A stretch of DNA of 64,000 nt from Pseudoalteromonas amylolytica (GTDB taxonomy: Bacteria; Pseudomonadota; Gammaproteobacteria; Enterobacterales; Alteromonadaceae): assembly GCF_001854605.1 (NCBI RefSeq), contig NZ_MKJU01000006.1, forward strand, positions 1 to 64,000, in the 5' to 3' direction. The translations under genes and the position numbers were made by a program. The notes under the pieces were generated by a model. That model did not search any database and was not told where the DNA came from. It saw nothing but the letters and a program-made list of their open reading frames with translations. This document shows, piece by piece, positions 54,213-64,000 of this stretch; position 1 is the first letter of the stretch, and each line of letters begins with the position of its first letter.

Positions 54213-57200
54213 CAACAATATAGCACCGAACCAAATCGCGATCGTTGGCATGGCAGGTCGATTCCCTTCTGCAACGAGCGTAGATGAATATTGGCAGAAC
54301 CTAGTCGCTGGTAAGCAGTCATCAACAGAGTTAACGGACGAGGAGTTACGTAACTCGGGCGTGCCAGAGGAGCTAATCGCGGATCCAAATTTTGTGAAGA
54401 AGTCTTATATCGTCGATGCGGTAGATAAGTTTGACGCGAACTTCTTCGGCTTTACGGCCCGAGATGCACAGATAACCGATCCGCAACAACGTATGCTACT
54501 TGAATGCAGTTACGAAGCGCTTGAACATGCAGGTTACAGTAATGAGAAATACGATGGTTTAGTTGGCGTCTATGCGGGCGTAGGCCCGATGGCTTACTAC
54601 ATCCGTAATTTACTCCCAAATAGAACCTTGCTGGACTCGGTAGGCACGCTACGAATGTCTATTGGTAATGAGAAAAGCTTTGCAGCGACTATGGTGTCAT
54701 ACAAGCTTAATCTCAGAGGCCCAAGTATCAACGTTGATACCGCTTGCTCTACTTCGCTGGTGGCGATTCACCAAGCGTGTCAGAGCTTGTTGTCATACGA
54801 ATGTGATATGGCACTGGCCGGCGGCGTGTGTTTGGATACACCGCAGAAAATCGGTATGCACTACACCGAAGGCAGTATTATCTCTCCTGATGGCAGCTGT
54901 AAGCCATTCGATGAAGATGCCAAGGGCACAGTGAAAGGCAATGGTGCGGGGCTGCTGGTACTGAAACGATTAGAAGATGCACTCGAAGATGGTGATACCA
55001 TTTATGCGGTCGTAAAAGGTTCCGCGGTAAATAATGACGGCGCATTCAAGGTGGGGTATACCGCATCAAGCGTTGAAGGCCAGGTGGATGTAATAAGCGA
55101 AGCCTTAGCGCGTGCCGACATTGACCCAAGCAGTATGCGTTTCGTGGAAGCACACGGTACGGGCACCATTTTAGGTGACCCAATCGAAGTGAAGGCACTG
55201 AGCGAAGTTTACAGCAACTATACAGACAACAAGCAATTCTGTGCCATTGGCTCGGTAAAAGCCAATGTTGGGCACCTAGACATTGCGGCAGGTGTAGCTG
55301 GCGTGATTAAGTCATCAATGGCGATTCACACTAAAACCTTGCCAAAGAATATCAACTTTACGGCACCGAACCCTAATATTGACTTTGATAATAGTCCGTT
55401 CTTTGTCAACACCGACAACCTATCACTACAAAGCGACACCGAGATTGTTGCTGCGGTCAGTTCATTTGGTATTGGTGGCTCTAACGCACACCTTATCTTA
55501 GGCGAGGCTCCTCAGTTGGTCAGTGATGAGGCTAATCGTCCACAACAGTTGATTGTTGCCTCTGCGAAAACCCCTCAATCACTGGATATGCAGCTCAACA
55601 AGATTGCCCAGTACTTAACTGATACAGTCGATGTGAATCTGGCTGACTTTGCTTACACCATGCAAGTGGGTCGTAATGAATACGAACATCGCGCAGTGGT
55701 TGTAGGCAGCAGTGCAGAGCAAGTTGCAGAGGCGATTTCGCAAGGCGCAAGTCAAGTCATCACGTCGCACAATGACAATGAAGATGCCAATGTTTACTTC
55801 ATGTTCCCAGGTCAAGGCGCACAACACGTCGGCATGGCCAAGTCACTGTACCAACAAGAAGTGCAGTTTAAATCAGTCGTGGATGAGTGTGCGACTTTGT
55901 TTGAACAGCACTTAGGCTTTGATATTCGTAGCTACCTATTTGCACAGGATAACGATGCAGATCTGACTTCAACCTTATTATCACAAACGGCACTATTCAC
56001 CATCGAGTATGCGATGGCTAAATTATGGCAAGCCAATGGTATTGAGGCGACAGCAATGATTGGTCATAGCTTGGGCGAATACGTTGCAGCTTGTTTAGCT
56101 GGGGTATTTAGCCTTGAAGATGCCATTAAGCTCGTTGCGGCGCGTGCATCACTGATGAATAAAGTGGCACCGGGTTCAATGTTAATGATCCAACAAGGTG
56201 AAGCGCAGGTTCGTGATTACTTGAACGAACAAATTTGCCTTGCAGCCGTCAATGGCGAAGCCATCTCGGTGGTTTCAGGCCAGAGTGACGCAATCAGCGC
56301 GTTACAGGCGCAGCTACAAGGACAAAATGTGGATTGTCGTATTCTACACACCTCACATGCATTCCACTCACATATGCTTGACCCAATTCTTGGTGAGTTT
56401 AAACAAGTGCTTGATGGCATTGCATTTAACGCGCCAGTTCAGCCGTTTATTTCAAATGTGACGGGGGATTGGATTGAAGTGTCTCAGGCGACATCAGCTA
56501 ACTATTGGGTTAATCATTTACGTGGCACCGTGCAGTTTGCTAATGGTTTGAATACGATTCTACAAGATAGCAAAGCGGTACTGCTAGAAGTGGGCCCAGG
56601 TCAGGTGCTATCAACTCTGGCAAAACGCAGCTTCCAAGTTAAAAACAGTATCGCCAGTGCACGTCACGCAAAAGATCAGCGCTGTGATGTAGACACATGG
56701 TTACGCGCGTTTGGTGCACTATGGCAAGCGGGCGTCGCTGTAGATTGGAGCTTATTACACCAAGGCTCTTTCCGTCGCCGTATTGCAGCACCAACCTATC
56801 AATTTGATAAGCAAAGCTACTGGGTTGGTAACGACGCGCAAACAACACAAGAAGTTGCCGTGACTGAGTCAAGCGCTGCTGGGACTGAGCAACAACCAAG
56901 TTTGGATGCAGGTATTGATGCCATCGTTGCCCGCATCTGGCAAGACGCGTTTGGTATCGATAAGGTGGATTTAAGCGAGAACTTCTTCCAACTTGGCGGC
57001 GATTCGTTGTTGGCAACTCAGTTGTTGTCTCGTGTGCGCCAAGAGCTAGATGTGCAAGTGACCCTCAGTGAACTATTTGAATCAACCGACTTAGCGGATT
57101 TCATCGCGATTGTACAAGGGCATGCAGGTGAGGACGAAGCAAGTAAAGCAAGTAACCTGAAGATCTCAGTCGTTGAGCCTGATTTTGAAAATCGTTACCA

Positions 57201-60200
57201 ACCGTTCCCACTAACTGATATCCAGCAAGCATATTGGGTTGGGCGTAGCAGCGCAGTTGAGTTGGGTGATGTGTCCACCACGATTTATCTAGAAGTCGAA
57301 ATCAAAGCGGGCGAAATAGCCAAGTTTGAACGTTCATGGAACCGATTGATTGAGCAGCACGAAATGCTCAGAGCCATTTTCTTAGACAGTGGTGAGCAGC
57401 AAATTCTACCGGCTGTGCCTGAGTATAAGTTTGACATCATTGATGTATCTAACTGTGACGAGTCGTCTGCTGAGGCGCAGGCCATGGCGCTACGTGAAAA
57501 AATGTCGCATCAGGTGTTACCGTGTGCCACGTGGCCGCTATTTGATATCAAAGCCGTTCAATACAGTGAACAGTCATTCCGCCTATGTATCAATATTGAT
57601 GTGTTGATTGTTGATGCGTGGAGCATGAACATGATCATTGAGCAGTGGTTACAGTTGTACCATAAGCCAGAAACATCGCTGCCAAAATTGGACTTTTCGT
57701 TCCGCGATTATGTGATAGCAGAACACGCTCTAAGAGAAACAGAAGCATACTACCAAAGTGAGCAGTACTGGTTCGACCGTATAGATTCATTACCGAATGC
57801 ACCTAAGCTGCCCATGGTGACATCTCCTACCGCAGTGAAAGACGCCAAATTTGAGCGCTTTAACTACGATATGGAAGCCACTCGTTGGAAGCGTTTGAAA
57901 CAAAAGGCGCTAGCCAACGGCGTTACACCAAATAGTGTGTTGATCAGTGCATTCTCAGAAGTGCTATCGATGTGGTGTGAGAACAGCCATTTCTCCCTAT
58001 GCCTAACCAACTACAACAGGCATCCATTCCATGCTCAGGTTGATGACATTACTGGGGACTTCACCTCATTGACCATCCTTGAGATAGACAATCAGCTAGA
58101 AACGCCATTTATTGACCGAGTGGGGGCAACACAAACGCGCCTATGGAAAGACCTAGATAATCGTCTCGTCAGTGCGGTGCATGTGCTGCGTGAAATGAGC
58201 AAACGTCGCAATGAACGCGTGATGTTACCTGTGGTATTCACCAGTACTTTGGGCGGCCGAGAGCTTGAACACGAGCAGACACAAGAAGATTTTGCGCAAG
58301 AAGGCTATGGCCTGAGTCAGTCATCACAAGTATGGCTGGATCACCAAGTACTTGAGTGGCAAGGCATGTTGCGATTCAACTGGGATAGCGTTGCATCGTT
58401 ATTCCCACAAGGGATGATCAAGAGCATGTTTGACACCTATTGTGCCCTGCTAGAGCAATTGGTCGACAGTGATGATATTTGGCATGCCGTGACACCGATT
58501 CGTCAGTCTGAAATTGCTCCGCCAATGGAATGTAAGCAGTTTGAAGATCATATTTTACACCATGGCCTTCAGCGCTTAGCGACAACCCATGGCGAGTCAT
58601 TCGCAGTGGCCTCGGCTGGAGATGAGTTGAGCTATGCACAGTTAGATAACGTTGCGGATCACATTGCCAGTCGAGTCCATGAGCTGGGCGTGGAAAAAGA
58701 AGAGTTGGTGGCCGTGATTATGCCTAAAGGTTGGCAACAAGTTGCAGCAACACACGGAATTTTACGAGCAGGTGGCGCGTACTTACCAATCGACCCTGAG
58801 TGGCCGACGCAAAGACAGCAAGACTTGATTGAAACGACCAATGCCAAGGTGTTGATCACGCACCCAGAGTATGAGCAGCACTTTAGTGCGTGGCCGGTAT
58901 CGGTAATTGGCGTTGATTCACAATGGCAACACAGCAAACCTGCGCAGTTGGTGAATGTTGATGTGCAACCTGAGGATTTGGCATATGTGATTTTCACATC
59001 AGGTTCAACAGGTAAGCCCAAGGGCGTAATGATTGACCACCGTGGTGCCATGAACACCATTTGTGACATAAACGAGCGCTTCAATGTGACTGCCAAGGAC
59101 CGCATCTTTGGTTTGTCAGCACTGAGTTTTGACCTGTCAGTATACGACAACTTTGGCCCTTACTTTGTGGGAGCAGGGCTCGTTATCCCAGCGGGTGAGC
59201 AAATCAAAGACCCAAGCGGGTGGAATGGACTCCTTACTCAGTACGATGTCAGTGTGTGGAACACCGTGCCTGCGCTTTTCCAAATTCTAGCTGAATATCA
59301 GGAGCACAAAGGGGTGAACTTCCCAGCTTTACGTCTGGCAATGCTCAGCGGTGACTGGATCCCATTAAACCTGCCCACGGATGCCCGAGAAAAGCTCAAT
59401 GACAAGTTAGAGATCATTAGCTTAGGTGGGGCGACCGAGTGTTCTATCTGGTCGGTATTCTATCCGATTGATGAAGTAAAACCCGAGTGGAAGAGCATTC
59501 CTTATGGTGTGGGCTTAACCAACCAGCGCTTGTACGTACTCAATAAACAACTAGACGAATGTCCTGTGGGTGTGACGGGTGATATTTACATTGCGGGTGT
59601 GGGCCTTGCGCTTGGTTATTACAAAGATGAAGAAAAAACCAATGCTCACTTCATCGTTCATCCAACGACGGGGGAGAGACTCTACCGTACTGGCGACTGC
59701 GGTAAATACTTCGCTGATGGCTGTATCGAGTTCTTAGGTCGTAACGACAATCAAGTGAAAGTAAATGGCTACCGCATCGAACTGGGCGAAATCGAATCCG
59801 CGATTCGAGACTGTGGGCTATTTGATGATGTTGTGGTGGTGGCACAAGGCAGTAATAAGCCGGGTGCACAGACCAGTACGCGTCTTATCGCTTACTTATT
59901 AACAAGTACAGATAGCGCCTCGGGTGGTGTTGCCAACGCCGAAGCACAATTGGTATCGCAACTTGCGGACAAGATCCCAAGTTACATGATCCCAAATGCG
60001 TACGTCACGATGGATAAACTGCCGCTCACAGCGAATGGCAAAGTAGATAGAAAAGCGCTGGTAAGTCAGGAGATCAAGGTGACTTATACCCGCGAGAAGA
60101 TTGCAGCTAAGAACGATACCGAGCGCCGTATTGCAGGTATCTGGGCAAGCGTACTGGGCTTTGATGACTTCAGTACCGACGACAACTTCTTCGAAATTGG

Positions 60201-60432
60201 TGGGGATTCAGTCTCAATCTTGAAGGTACACCAGCAGTTAGTGAAAGAGTTTGGTTCAGGCCTGACAGTAGTGGAGATGTTTAAGCATCCAAAAATTGTC
60301 GCCTTAGCCCAATTTATCGACACCCTTGCGCCAGTAGCACGTTCTAAAGAAGACCTAAAAGCAAAGGCAAACAAACAAAAAGCCGCCCTTGGTAGAAAAC
60401 GCGGTGCCTCAAAAAGGAGAGTGAACTCATGA
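54202..60432 (+). CDS. Hybrid PKS-NRPS: KS-AT-ACP-Cy-A(Cys)-T
   Basis: 2076 residues; the GTG start overlaps the previous stop by 11 bases. KS about 10-430 (active Cys in DTACSTSL, EAHGTGT, NVGHLD). AT about 530-840 (GHSLGEY; HAFH marks malonyl specificity). There is no KR, DH or ER, so the beta-keto group stays. ACP GGDSL near 933. The heterocyclisation domain, about 990-1430, starts FPLTDIQQAYWVGR and has DVLIVDAWS in place of HHxxxDG. The A domain (about 1450-1950) has pocket D-L-Y-N-M-S-L-I-W, the cysteine code. T domain GGDSV near 1999. The module should add C2, then Cys cyclised to thiazoline; no oxidase domain for thiazole is present. The C-terminus is basic (GRKRGASKRRVNS). Confidence 0.95.
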   Translation: MENNNNIAPNQIAIVGMAGRFPSATSVDEYWQNLVAGKQSSTELTDEELRNSGVPEELIADPNFVKKSYIVDAVDKFDANFFGFTARDAQITDPQQRMLLECSYEALEHAGYSNEKYDGLVGVYAGVGPMAYYIRNLLPNRTLLDSVGTLRMSIGNEKSFAATMVSYKLNLRGPSINVDTACSTSLVAIHQACQSLLSYECDMALAGGVCLDTPQKIGMHYTEGSIISPDGSCKPFDEDAKGTVKGNGAGLLVLKRLEDALEDGDTIYAVVKGSAVNNDGAFKVGYTASSVEGQVDVISEALARADIDPSSMRFVEAHGTGTILGDPIEVKALSEVYSNYTDNKQFCAIGSVKANVGHLDIAAGVAGVIKSSMAIHTKTLPKNINFTAPNPNIDFDNSPFFVNTDNLSLQSDTEIVAAVSSFGIGGSNAHLILGEAPQLVSDEANRPQQLIVASAKTPQSLDMQLNKIAQYLTDTVDVNLADFAYTMQVGRNEYEHRAVVVGSSAEQVAEAISQGASQVITSHNDNEDANVYFMFPGQGAQHVGMAKSLYQQEVQFKSVVDECATLFEQHLGFDIRSYLFAQDNDADLTSTLLSQTALFTIEYAMAKLWQANGIEATAMIGHSLGEYVAACLAGVFSLEDAIKLVAARASLMNKVAPGSMLMIQQGEAQVRDYLNEQICLAAVNGEAISVVSGQSDAISALQAQLQGQNVDCRILHTSHAFHSHMLDPILGEFKQVLDGIAFNAPVQPFISNVTGDWIEVSQATSANYWVNHLRGTVQFANGLNTILQDSKAVLLEVGPGQVLSTLAKRSFQVKNSIASARHAKDQRCDVDTWLRAFGALWQAGVAVDWSLLHQGSFRRRIAAPTYQFDKQSYWVGNDAQTTQEVAVTESSAAGTEQQPSLDAGIDAIVARIWQDAFGIDKVDLSENFFQLGGDSLLATQLLSRVRQELDVQVTLSELFESTDLADFIAIVQGHAGEDEASKASNLKISVVEPDFENRYQPFPLTDIQQAYWVGRSSAVELGDVSTTIYLEVEIKAGEIAKFERSWNRLIEQHEMLRAIFLDSGEQQILPAVPEYKFDIIDVSNCDESSAEAQAMALREKMSHQVLPCATWPLFDIKAVQYSEQSFRLCINIDVLIVDAWSMNMIIEQWLQLYHKPETSLPKLDFSFRDYVIAEHALRETEAYYQSEQYWFDRIDSLPNAPKLPMVTSPTAVKDAKFERFNYDMEATRWKRLKQKALANGVTPNSVLISAFSEVLSMWCENSHFSLCLTNYNRHPFHAQVDDITGDFTSLTILEIDNQLETPFIDRVGATQTRLWKDLDNRLVSAVHVLREMSKRRNERVMLPVVFTSTLGGRELEHEQTQEDFAQEGYGLSQSSQVWLDHQVLEWQGMLRFNWDSVASLFPQGMIKSMFDTYCALLEQLVDSDDIWHAVTPIRQSEIAPPMECKQFEDHILHHGLQRLATTHGESFAVASAGDELSYAQLDNVADHIASRVHELGVEKEELVAVIMPKGWQQVAATHGILRAGGAYLPIDPEWPTQRQQDLIETTNAKVLITHPEYEQHFSAWPVSVIGVDSQWQHSKPAQLVNVDVQPEDLAYVIFTSGSTGKPKGVMIDHRGAMNTICDINERFNVTAKDRIFGLSALSFDLSVYDNFGPYFVGAGLVIPAGEQIKDPSGWNGLLTQYDVSVWNTVPALFQILAEYQEHKGVNFPALRLAMLSGDWIPLNLPTDAREKLNDKLEIISLGGATECSIWSVFYPIDEVKPEWKSIPYGVGLTNQRLYVLNKQLDECPVGVTGDIYIAGVGLALGYYKDEEKTNAHFIVHPTTGERLYRTGDCGKYFADGCIEFLGRNDNQVKVNGYRIELGEIESAIRDCGLFDDVVVVAQGSNKPGAQTSTRLIAYLLTSTDSASGGVANAEAQLVSQLADKIPSYMIPNAYVTMDKLPLTANGKVDRKALVSQEIKVTYTREKIAAKNDTERRIAGIWASVLGFDDFSTDDNFFEIGGDSVSILKVHQQLVKEFGSGLTVVEMFKHPKIVALAQFIDTLAPVARSKEDLKAKANKQKAALGRKRGASKRRVNS

Positions 60433-63400
60433 GTCAATACAAATTAAATACAACTAACAATGATGAACAGGCATTGCCTGAAGAAGTAGCTGTAGCAGTA
60501 ATTGGCATGGCGGGGCAGTTTCCTGGCGCTGAGAATGTTGACGAGTTTTGGGACAACCTCTCAAAAGGGGTTGAGTCTATCGCCCGCTTATCGGATGACG
60601 ATTTACGCCGATGTGGCATAAGTGATGAGTTGTTGAACAATAAATCCTATGTAAAAGCAGGGGCTTATTTAAAAAATTCAGACATGTTTGACCCTGAGTT
60701 TTTTGATATGACGCCTAAAGAGGCAGAGATCACTGACCCACAACACCGTGTGTTGCTTGAGTGTGCACATGACGCAATGAGTGATGCAGGATATGTGGGT
60801 GAGCATTACGATGGTGCGGTATCTGTGTACGCGGGGATTGGTGTTGACACCTACCTGCTTGGCAACATCATGACTAACCCACAAATTCTTAATGAGATGG
60901 GGATGTATCAGTTAGTACTGGGCAACGATAAGTGCTATGCGGTATCGCGCATCTCTTACAAATTGAATTTGACCGGTGCGTCTTTGCTAGTCGACACCTC
61001 TTGCTCAACCAGTTTGGTGTCTGTTGTGATGGCATATAAGAGCCTACTGAGTTACGACTGCGACATGGCGTTAGCGGGTGGTGCTAAAGTCAACGCATCT
61101 GAGGTTGGTTACCTGTATGAACCTGGCAGTGTGAACTCACCAGATGGCCATTGTCGTGCGTTTGATGCTGAGGCTTCGGGCACCGTATTTGGTAATGGTG
61201 TGGGTCTGTTATTGATGAAGCGCCTAGAGGATGCCATTGAAGACAAAGACAACATCATTGGCATTATTCGTGGTGGCGCTATCAACAATGATGGCTCCGA
61301 CAAAGTCGGCTTTACCGCGCCAAGTGTTGGTAAGCAGCGTGACGTGATAGAACAGGCATTGGAATTCTCAGAGGTGCCAGCACAATCTATCTCTTACATT
61401 GAAGCCCATGGTACAGGTACACGCTTAGGAGATCCGGTTGAAATTGGTGCGCTTAATGAAGCCTTTGCCGATTGCCCAGCGCAAAGCTGTTATATCGGTT
61501 CGGTAAAAACCAATGTGGGCCACCTAGAAACTGCGGCGGGTGTGACTGGGGTGATTAAAACTCTGTTGTCGATGAAAAATGACACATTACCAGCGACACT
61601 CAATTACCAGACGCCTAACCCTGCTATCAATATTGAGCAAACACCGTTCAAAGTGGTGGCACAGAACACGCCTTGGGCGCGCACCGAGAGTCCTAGACGC
61701 GCCTGTGTGAGCTCATTTGGTATTGGCGGCACCAACGCCCATGTAATTTTGGAAGAGCCACCTGCACGTGAGTACCCAACGGAGCCTGGCAGTGAGCTGT
61801 TGTTGCTTTCGGCAAAATGTGCCAATGCACTAAAGCAGTCACAACAGAATCTGAGCGCTGCACTACCAGATGTACCATCGTTACAAGATGCGGCGTATAC
61901 CTTGGCAGTAGGGCGTAAGGCTTATGCGCATCGTAGCTATGCTGCGGTCAATGACAAAGGCTCGGTCACGTTTGCACCAGCCAATGAACTGACAAAATCG
62001 GTCAGTAAAGTGGCTTGGGTCGTACCGGGTCAAGGCACTCAATATGTGGGGATGTCTCTCGACTTACACCAACGTTTTGAGGTGTTCAGAAACACATTTG
62101 AGCAGTGTTGCGAGCTTATTGTACGCCAAGGCGGTCAAGATATCCGTGCGCTTTTGCTGGCAGAAACACCAGAGCAACAGATGCAAGCGCAGATCACACA
62201 AACTGATTACGCTCAGCCTGCGATTTTTGTGCATGCCTATGCGATGGCAAAACAACTACAAGCGATGGGAATTGAGCCTGAGCTTATGTTGGGTCACAGC
62301 TTGGGTGAGTATGTGGTGGCCTGCTTAGCGGGTGTAATGAGCCTTGAAGATGCCATTAAGCTAGTACTGACACGTGCACAATTGATGAACAAGGTTGAGC
62401 GCGGCGCGATGTTATCAATTAGTGCGTCATTGGATGTGGTTCAAAGTGTGTTGGCTCAGGCAGAAACTCAGCAGATAGATATTTGCGCCATCAACAGTGG
62501 CAAGTCCATTGTGGTAGGCGGTACACATGACGCGATTGATGCGCTATCGAGCCTGTTACAAGACAAGCAAATTGACAACCGTAAGCTGGTGACATCACAC
62601 GCATTTCACAGCCACATGCTCGAGCCTGTGCTGGGAGAGTTTGAAGCGGCGGTTAGCAATATTACCTTCTGTGCTCCACAGATGGACTATGTATCAAGCT
62701 TAAATGGCCAACTGGTTAATGCACAGATGGTGTGTGAGCCACAGTACTGGGTGCAGCATCTACGCCAAACGGTGCAGTTTGGTAATGCAGTGAATACGTT
62801 AATCGGCGAGGGCGTGGATTGTGTCTTTGACCTCGGGCCTTCAAATACCGCAGCCATGCTGGTACGCGATAACGTGACCAGTACTTGTGCGATTATCCAT
62901 TGCGCGCCAAACGTCAAACAAAAAACAGCGGCAGATTTGGTGCTACTTGAAGCTATTGGTAAGTACTGGAGCTTAGGCGGCAACATTGATTGGCATGACT
63001 TCTACGCCGAGCGTGATTGCTACCGTACCTCGTTACCTGGTTATCCATACCAAAAACGTCGTTGTTGGATTGACCCAATTCATACCCAAGCGACGCCTGT
63101 GGCTGCACAGCAACCAACACCTGAGCATGAAGTCGTAGCAACAACGCCTCAAAGCAGCGACGAACAAGGTGCGCCACGCAATGCAACTGAAACCATGATT
63201 GTAAAAATCTGGCAGCAGCTTCTGGGTGTGGAGTCTATCGCTATCACAGATAACTTTTTCGACTTAGGTGGACAGTCGTTACTGGCCTCTCGCGTGATCA
63301 GTTGTATCTATGAAGAGACAGGCCTAGAGGTGGATGTGAGCGCCGTATTTGAATCACCAACCGTAGAGGCATTGGCCTCAGTAATCGTTGAGCAACAGCT

Positions 63401-63455
63401 CAGCTCAACAGACAGCGATGAACTAGAACGCTTGTTACTTGAACTAGAAGAGTAA
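60429..63455 (+). CDS. Type I PKS module: KS-AT-ACP
   Basis: 1008 residues; ATGA overlap with the previous gene. KS about 20-440 (DTSCSTSL, EAHGTGT, NVGHLE), AT about 535-840 (GHSLGEY, HAFH, malonyl type) and ACP GGQSL near 950. It has no reductive domains, so it adds an unreduced C2 unit to the thiazoline. The C-terminus (DELERLLLELEE) is an acidic helix that faces a basic helical N-terminus on the next protein, a likely docking pair. Confidence 0.95.
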   Translation: MSQYKLNTTNNDEQALPEEVAVAVIGMAGQFPGAENVDEFWDNLSKGVESIARLSDDDLRRCGISDELLNNKSYVKAGAYLKNSDMFDPEFFDMTPKEAEITDPQHRVLLECAHDAMSDAGYVGEHYDGAVSVYAGIGVDTYLLGNIMTNPQILNEMGMYQLVLGNDKCYAVSRISYKLNLTGASLLVDTSCSTSLVSVVMAYKSLLSYDCDMALAGGAKVNASEVGYLYEPGSVNSPDGHCRAFDAEASGTVFGNGVGLLLMKRLEDAIEDKDNIIGIIRGGAINNDGSDKVGFTAPSVGKQRDVIEQALEFSEVPAQSISYIEAHGTGTRLGDPVEIGALNEAFADCPAQSCYIGSVKTNVGHLETAAGVTGVIKTLLSMKNDTLPATLNYQTPNPAINIEQTPFKVVAQNTPWARTESPRRACVSSFGIGGTNAHVILEEPPAREYPTEPGSELLLLSAKCANALKQSQQNLSAALPDVPSLQDAAYTLAVGRKAYAHRSYAAVNDKGSVTFAPANELTKSVSKVAWVVPGQGTQYVGMSLDLHQRFEVFRNTFEQCCELIVRQGGQDIRALLLAETPEQQMQAQITQTDYAQPAIFVHAYAMAKQLQAMGIEPELMLGHSLGEYVVACLAGVMSLEDAIKLVLTRAQLMNKVERGAMLSISASLDVVQSVLAQAETQQIDICAINSGKSIVVGGTHDAIDALSSLLQDKQIDNRKLVTSHAFHSHMLEPVLGEFEAAVSNITFCAPQMDYVSSLNGQLVNAQMVCEPQYWVQHLRQTVQFGNAVNTLIGEGVDCVFDLGPSNTAAMLVRDNVTSTCAIIHCAPNVKQKTAADLVLLEAIGKYWSLGGNIDWHDFYAERDCYRTSLPGYPYQKRRCWIDPIHTQATPVAAQQPTPEHEVVATTPQSSDEQGAPRNATETMIVKIWQQLLGVESIAITDNFFDLGGQSLLASRVISCIYEETGLEVDVSAVFESPTVEALASVIVEQQLSSTDSDELERLLLELEE

Positions 63456-63460
63456 ACCCC

Positions 63461-64000
63461 ATGACAACAGCAAATTTAAAAGCTCGGTTGGCGAAGCTAT
63501 CACCCGAGCAGCGGGAGCTTTTGCTTAAAAAGCTTCAAAATAGCCAAAAAACGACTAAAAAAGAAACAATTGCACCGGTTGCACGTGAGTTTGATTTATC
63601 CAATGCACAACAAAGAATGTGGCTATTTGAGCAGTTAAACCACGGCGATAATGCCTACAATATTGTGTCAGCATTGCGCTTTGTGGGCGACTTTAACCCA
63701 GACGCATTTCGTTGGTCTATCCAGCAGTTGGTCAACCGCAATGAGATGTTTAGAACGTATTACAAAGGGGGAGACACCCCACTACAGGTGGTAGAGCCAC
63801 ACTATCAAGTAGAAGTGAATATGTTGGCACCGCTGGCGCTGGACTTCGTTAAAGACCGAGAACAGGTTGAAGCCTTTGTTGCCAAGCAAAGTGATGTGGC
63901 TTTTGCGCTAGATAAACTACCGCTATTTAGCGTGGATTGTGTGCCTTTGGCTGATGGTTCTCACATCATTATGTTTGTGATCCACCACATCCTAGCGGAT
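63461..64000 (+). CDS. NRPS subunit, N-terminal part (C domain), runs off the window
   Basis: An ATG five bases after the PKS stop opens 180 codons to the window edge. Residues 1-30 form a helical docking segment (LAKLSPEQRELLLKKLQ). A condensation domain follows (FDLSNAQQRMWLFEQL, RNEMFRTYY, VIHHILAD at the very end, the start of the HHxxxDG motif). It should accept the PKS chain and add a further amino acid. The rest of the protein and of the cluster is beyond 64000. Confidence 0.92.
   Translation, partial: MTTANLKARLAKLSPEQRELLLKKLQNSQKTTKKETIAPVAREFDLSNAQQRMWLFEQLNHGDNAYNIVSALRFVGDFNPDAFRWSIQQLVNRNEMFRTYYKGGDTPLQVVEPHYQVEVNMLAPLALDFVKDREQVEAFVAKQSDVAFALDKLPLFSVDCVPLADGSHIIMFVIHHILAD

Noticed and set aside
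54202..63455. Colibactin-type cluster
   Set aside because: A similar Gly / KS-Cy-Cys / KS order is present, but the FAAL start, Ser-Val-Ala modules and monooxygenase insert differ, and no peptidase, amidase or cyclopropane-forming genes are seen in the window.

Overview
The window looks like a chromosomal segment of a marine gammaproteobacterium, most likely Pseudoalteromonas or a close relative in Alteromonadales. This rests on the moderate GC content, the kind of housekeeping genes present (uvrA, ssb, yajR-type MFS, yacL/UPF0231, an AtoE-type transporter) and the protein character. It is an inference from content; no database search was possible.

Region 1 (1-553) is the tail of an rRNA operon. 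The 3' end of a 5S rRNA gene opens the window, and a second, truncated 5S 3' half follows 192 bases later. Each has its own hairpin terminator, and the stretch holds a small family of 17-base repeats. A TRIC/YicG-like channel gene (554-1168) follows.

Region 2 (1189-17486) is comM split by a 14,781-bp Tn7-like transposon (2049-16829). The boundaries are visible to the base: 14-bp perfect terminal inverted repeats (TGACAATTACATCG), flanked by a 5-bp duplication AAACC. Removing the element and one AAACC restores an uninterrupted 503-codon comM. The core encodes TnsA, TnsB, TnsC and TniQ, a small unknown protein, and an opposing two-gene operon of a TnsE-like protein and a coiled-coil UvrD-type helicase. 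The cargo next to the right end holds two unknown proteins, a GNAT acetyltransferase, a secreted HNH/Excalibur nuclease and a two-gene Pycsar-type anti-phage system (membrane effector plus nucleotide cyclase). It also has gene remnants, including what looks like the N-terminus of a second Pycsar cyclase. An internal copy of a right-end TnsB-site sequence (11801-11828) lies exactly between core and cargo.

Region 3 (17483-37091) is ordinary chromosome: an orphan OmpR-type regulator, an S9 peptidase, a CNNM/CBS protein, a REC-EAL c-di-GMP phosphodiesterase, a site-2-type protease, transporters, YacL, a 2OG-Fe(II) oxygenase, a thioesterase, UvrA, a solute-binding protein, YajR, SSB, an acetyltransferase and a CPBP protease.

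Region 4 (37092-38208) is a gene-poor spacer with a doubtful small ORF, a 20-bp direct repeat and palindromes. It leads into Region 5 (38209-64000 and beyond), a hybrid NRPS-PKS assembly line in one tightly coupled operon. The order is FAAL-ACP-C-A-T-C-A-T-C-A-T / C-A(with inserted luciferase-like monooxygenase)-T / KS-AT-ACP-Cy-A-T / KS-AT-ACP / C... . Reading the A-domain pocket residues by eye gives Ser, Val, Ala (or Gly), Gly and Cys. The expected product start is a fatty-acylated Ser-Val-Ala-Gly chain, extended by malonate, a Cys-derived thiazoline and a second malonate. The cluster runs off the end of the window, so its release step, tailoring and export genes are not seen.
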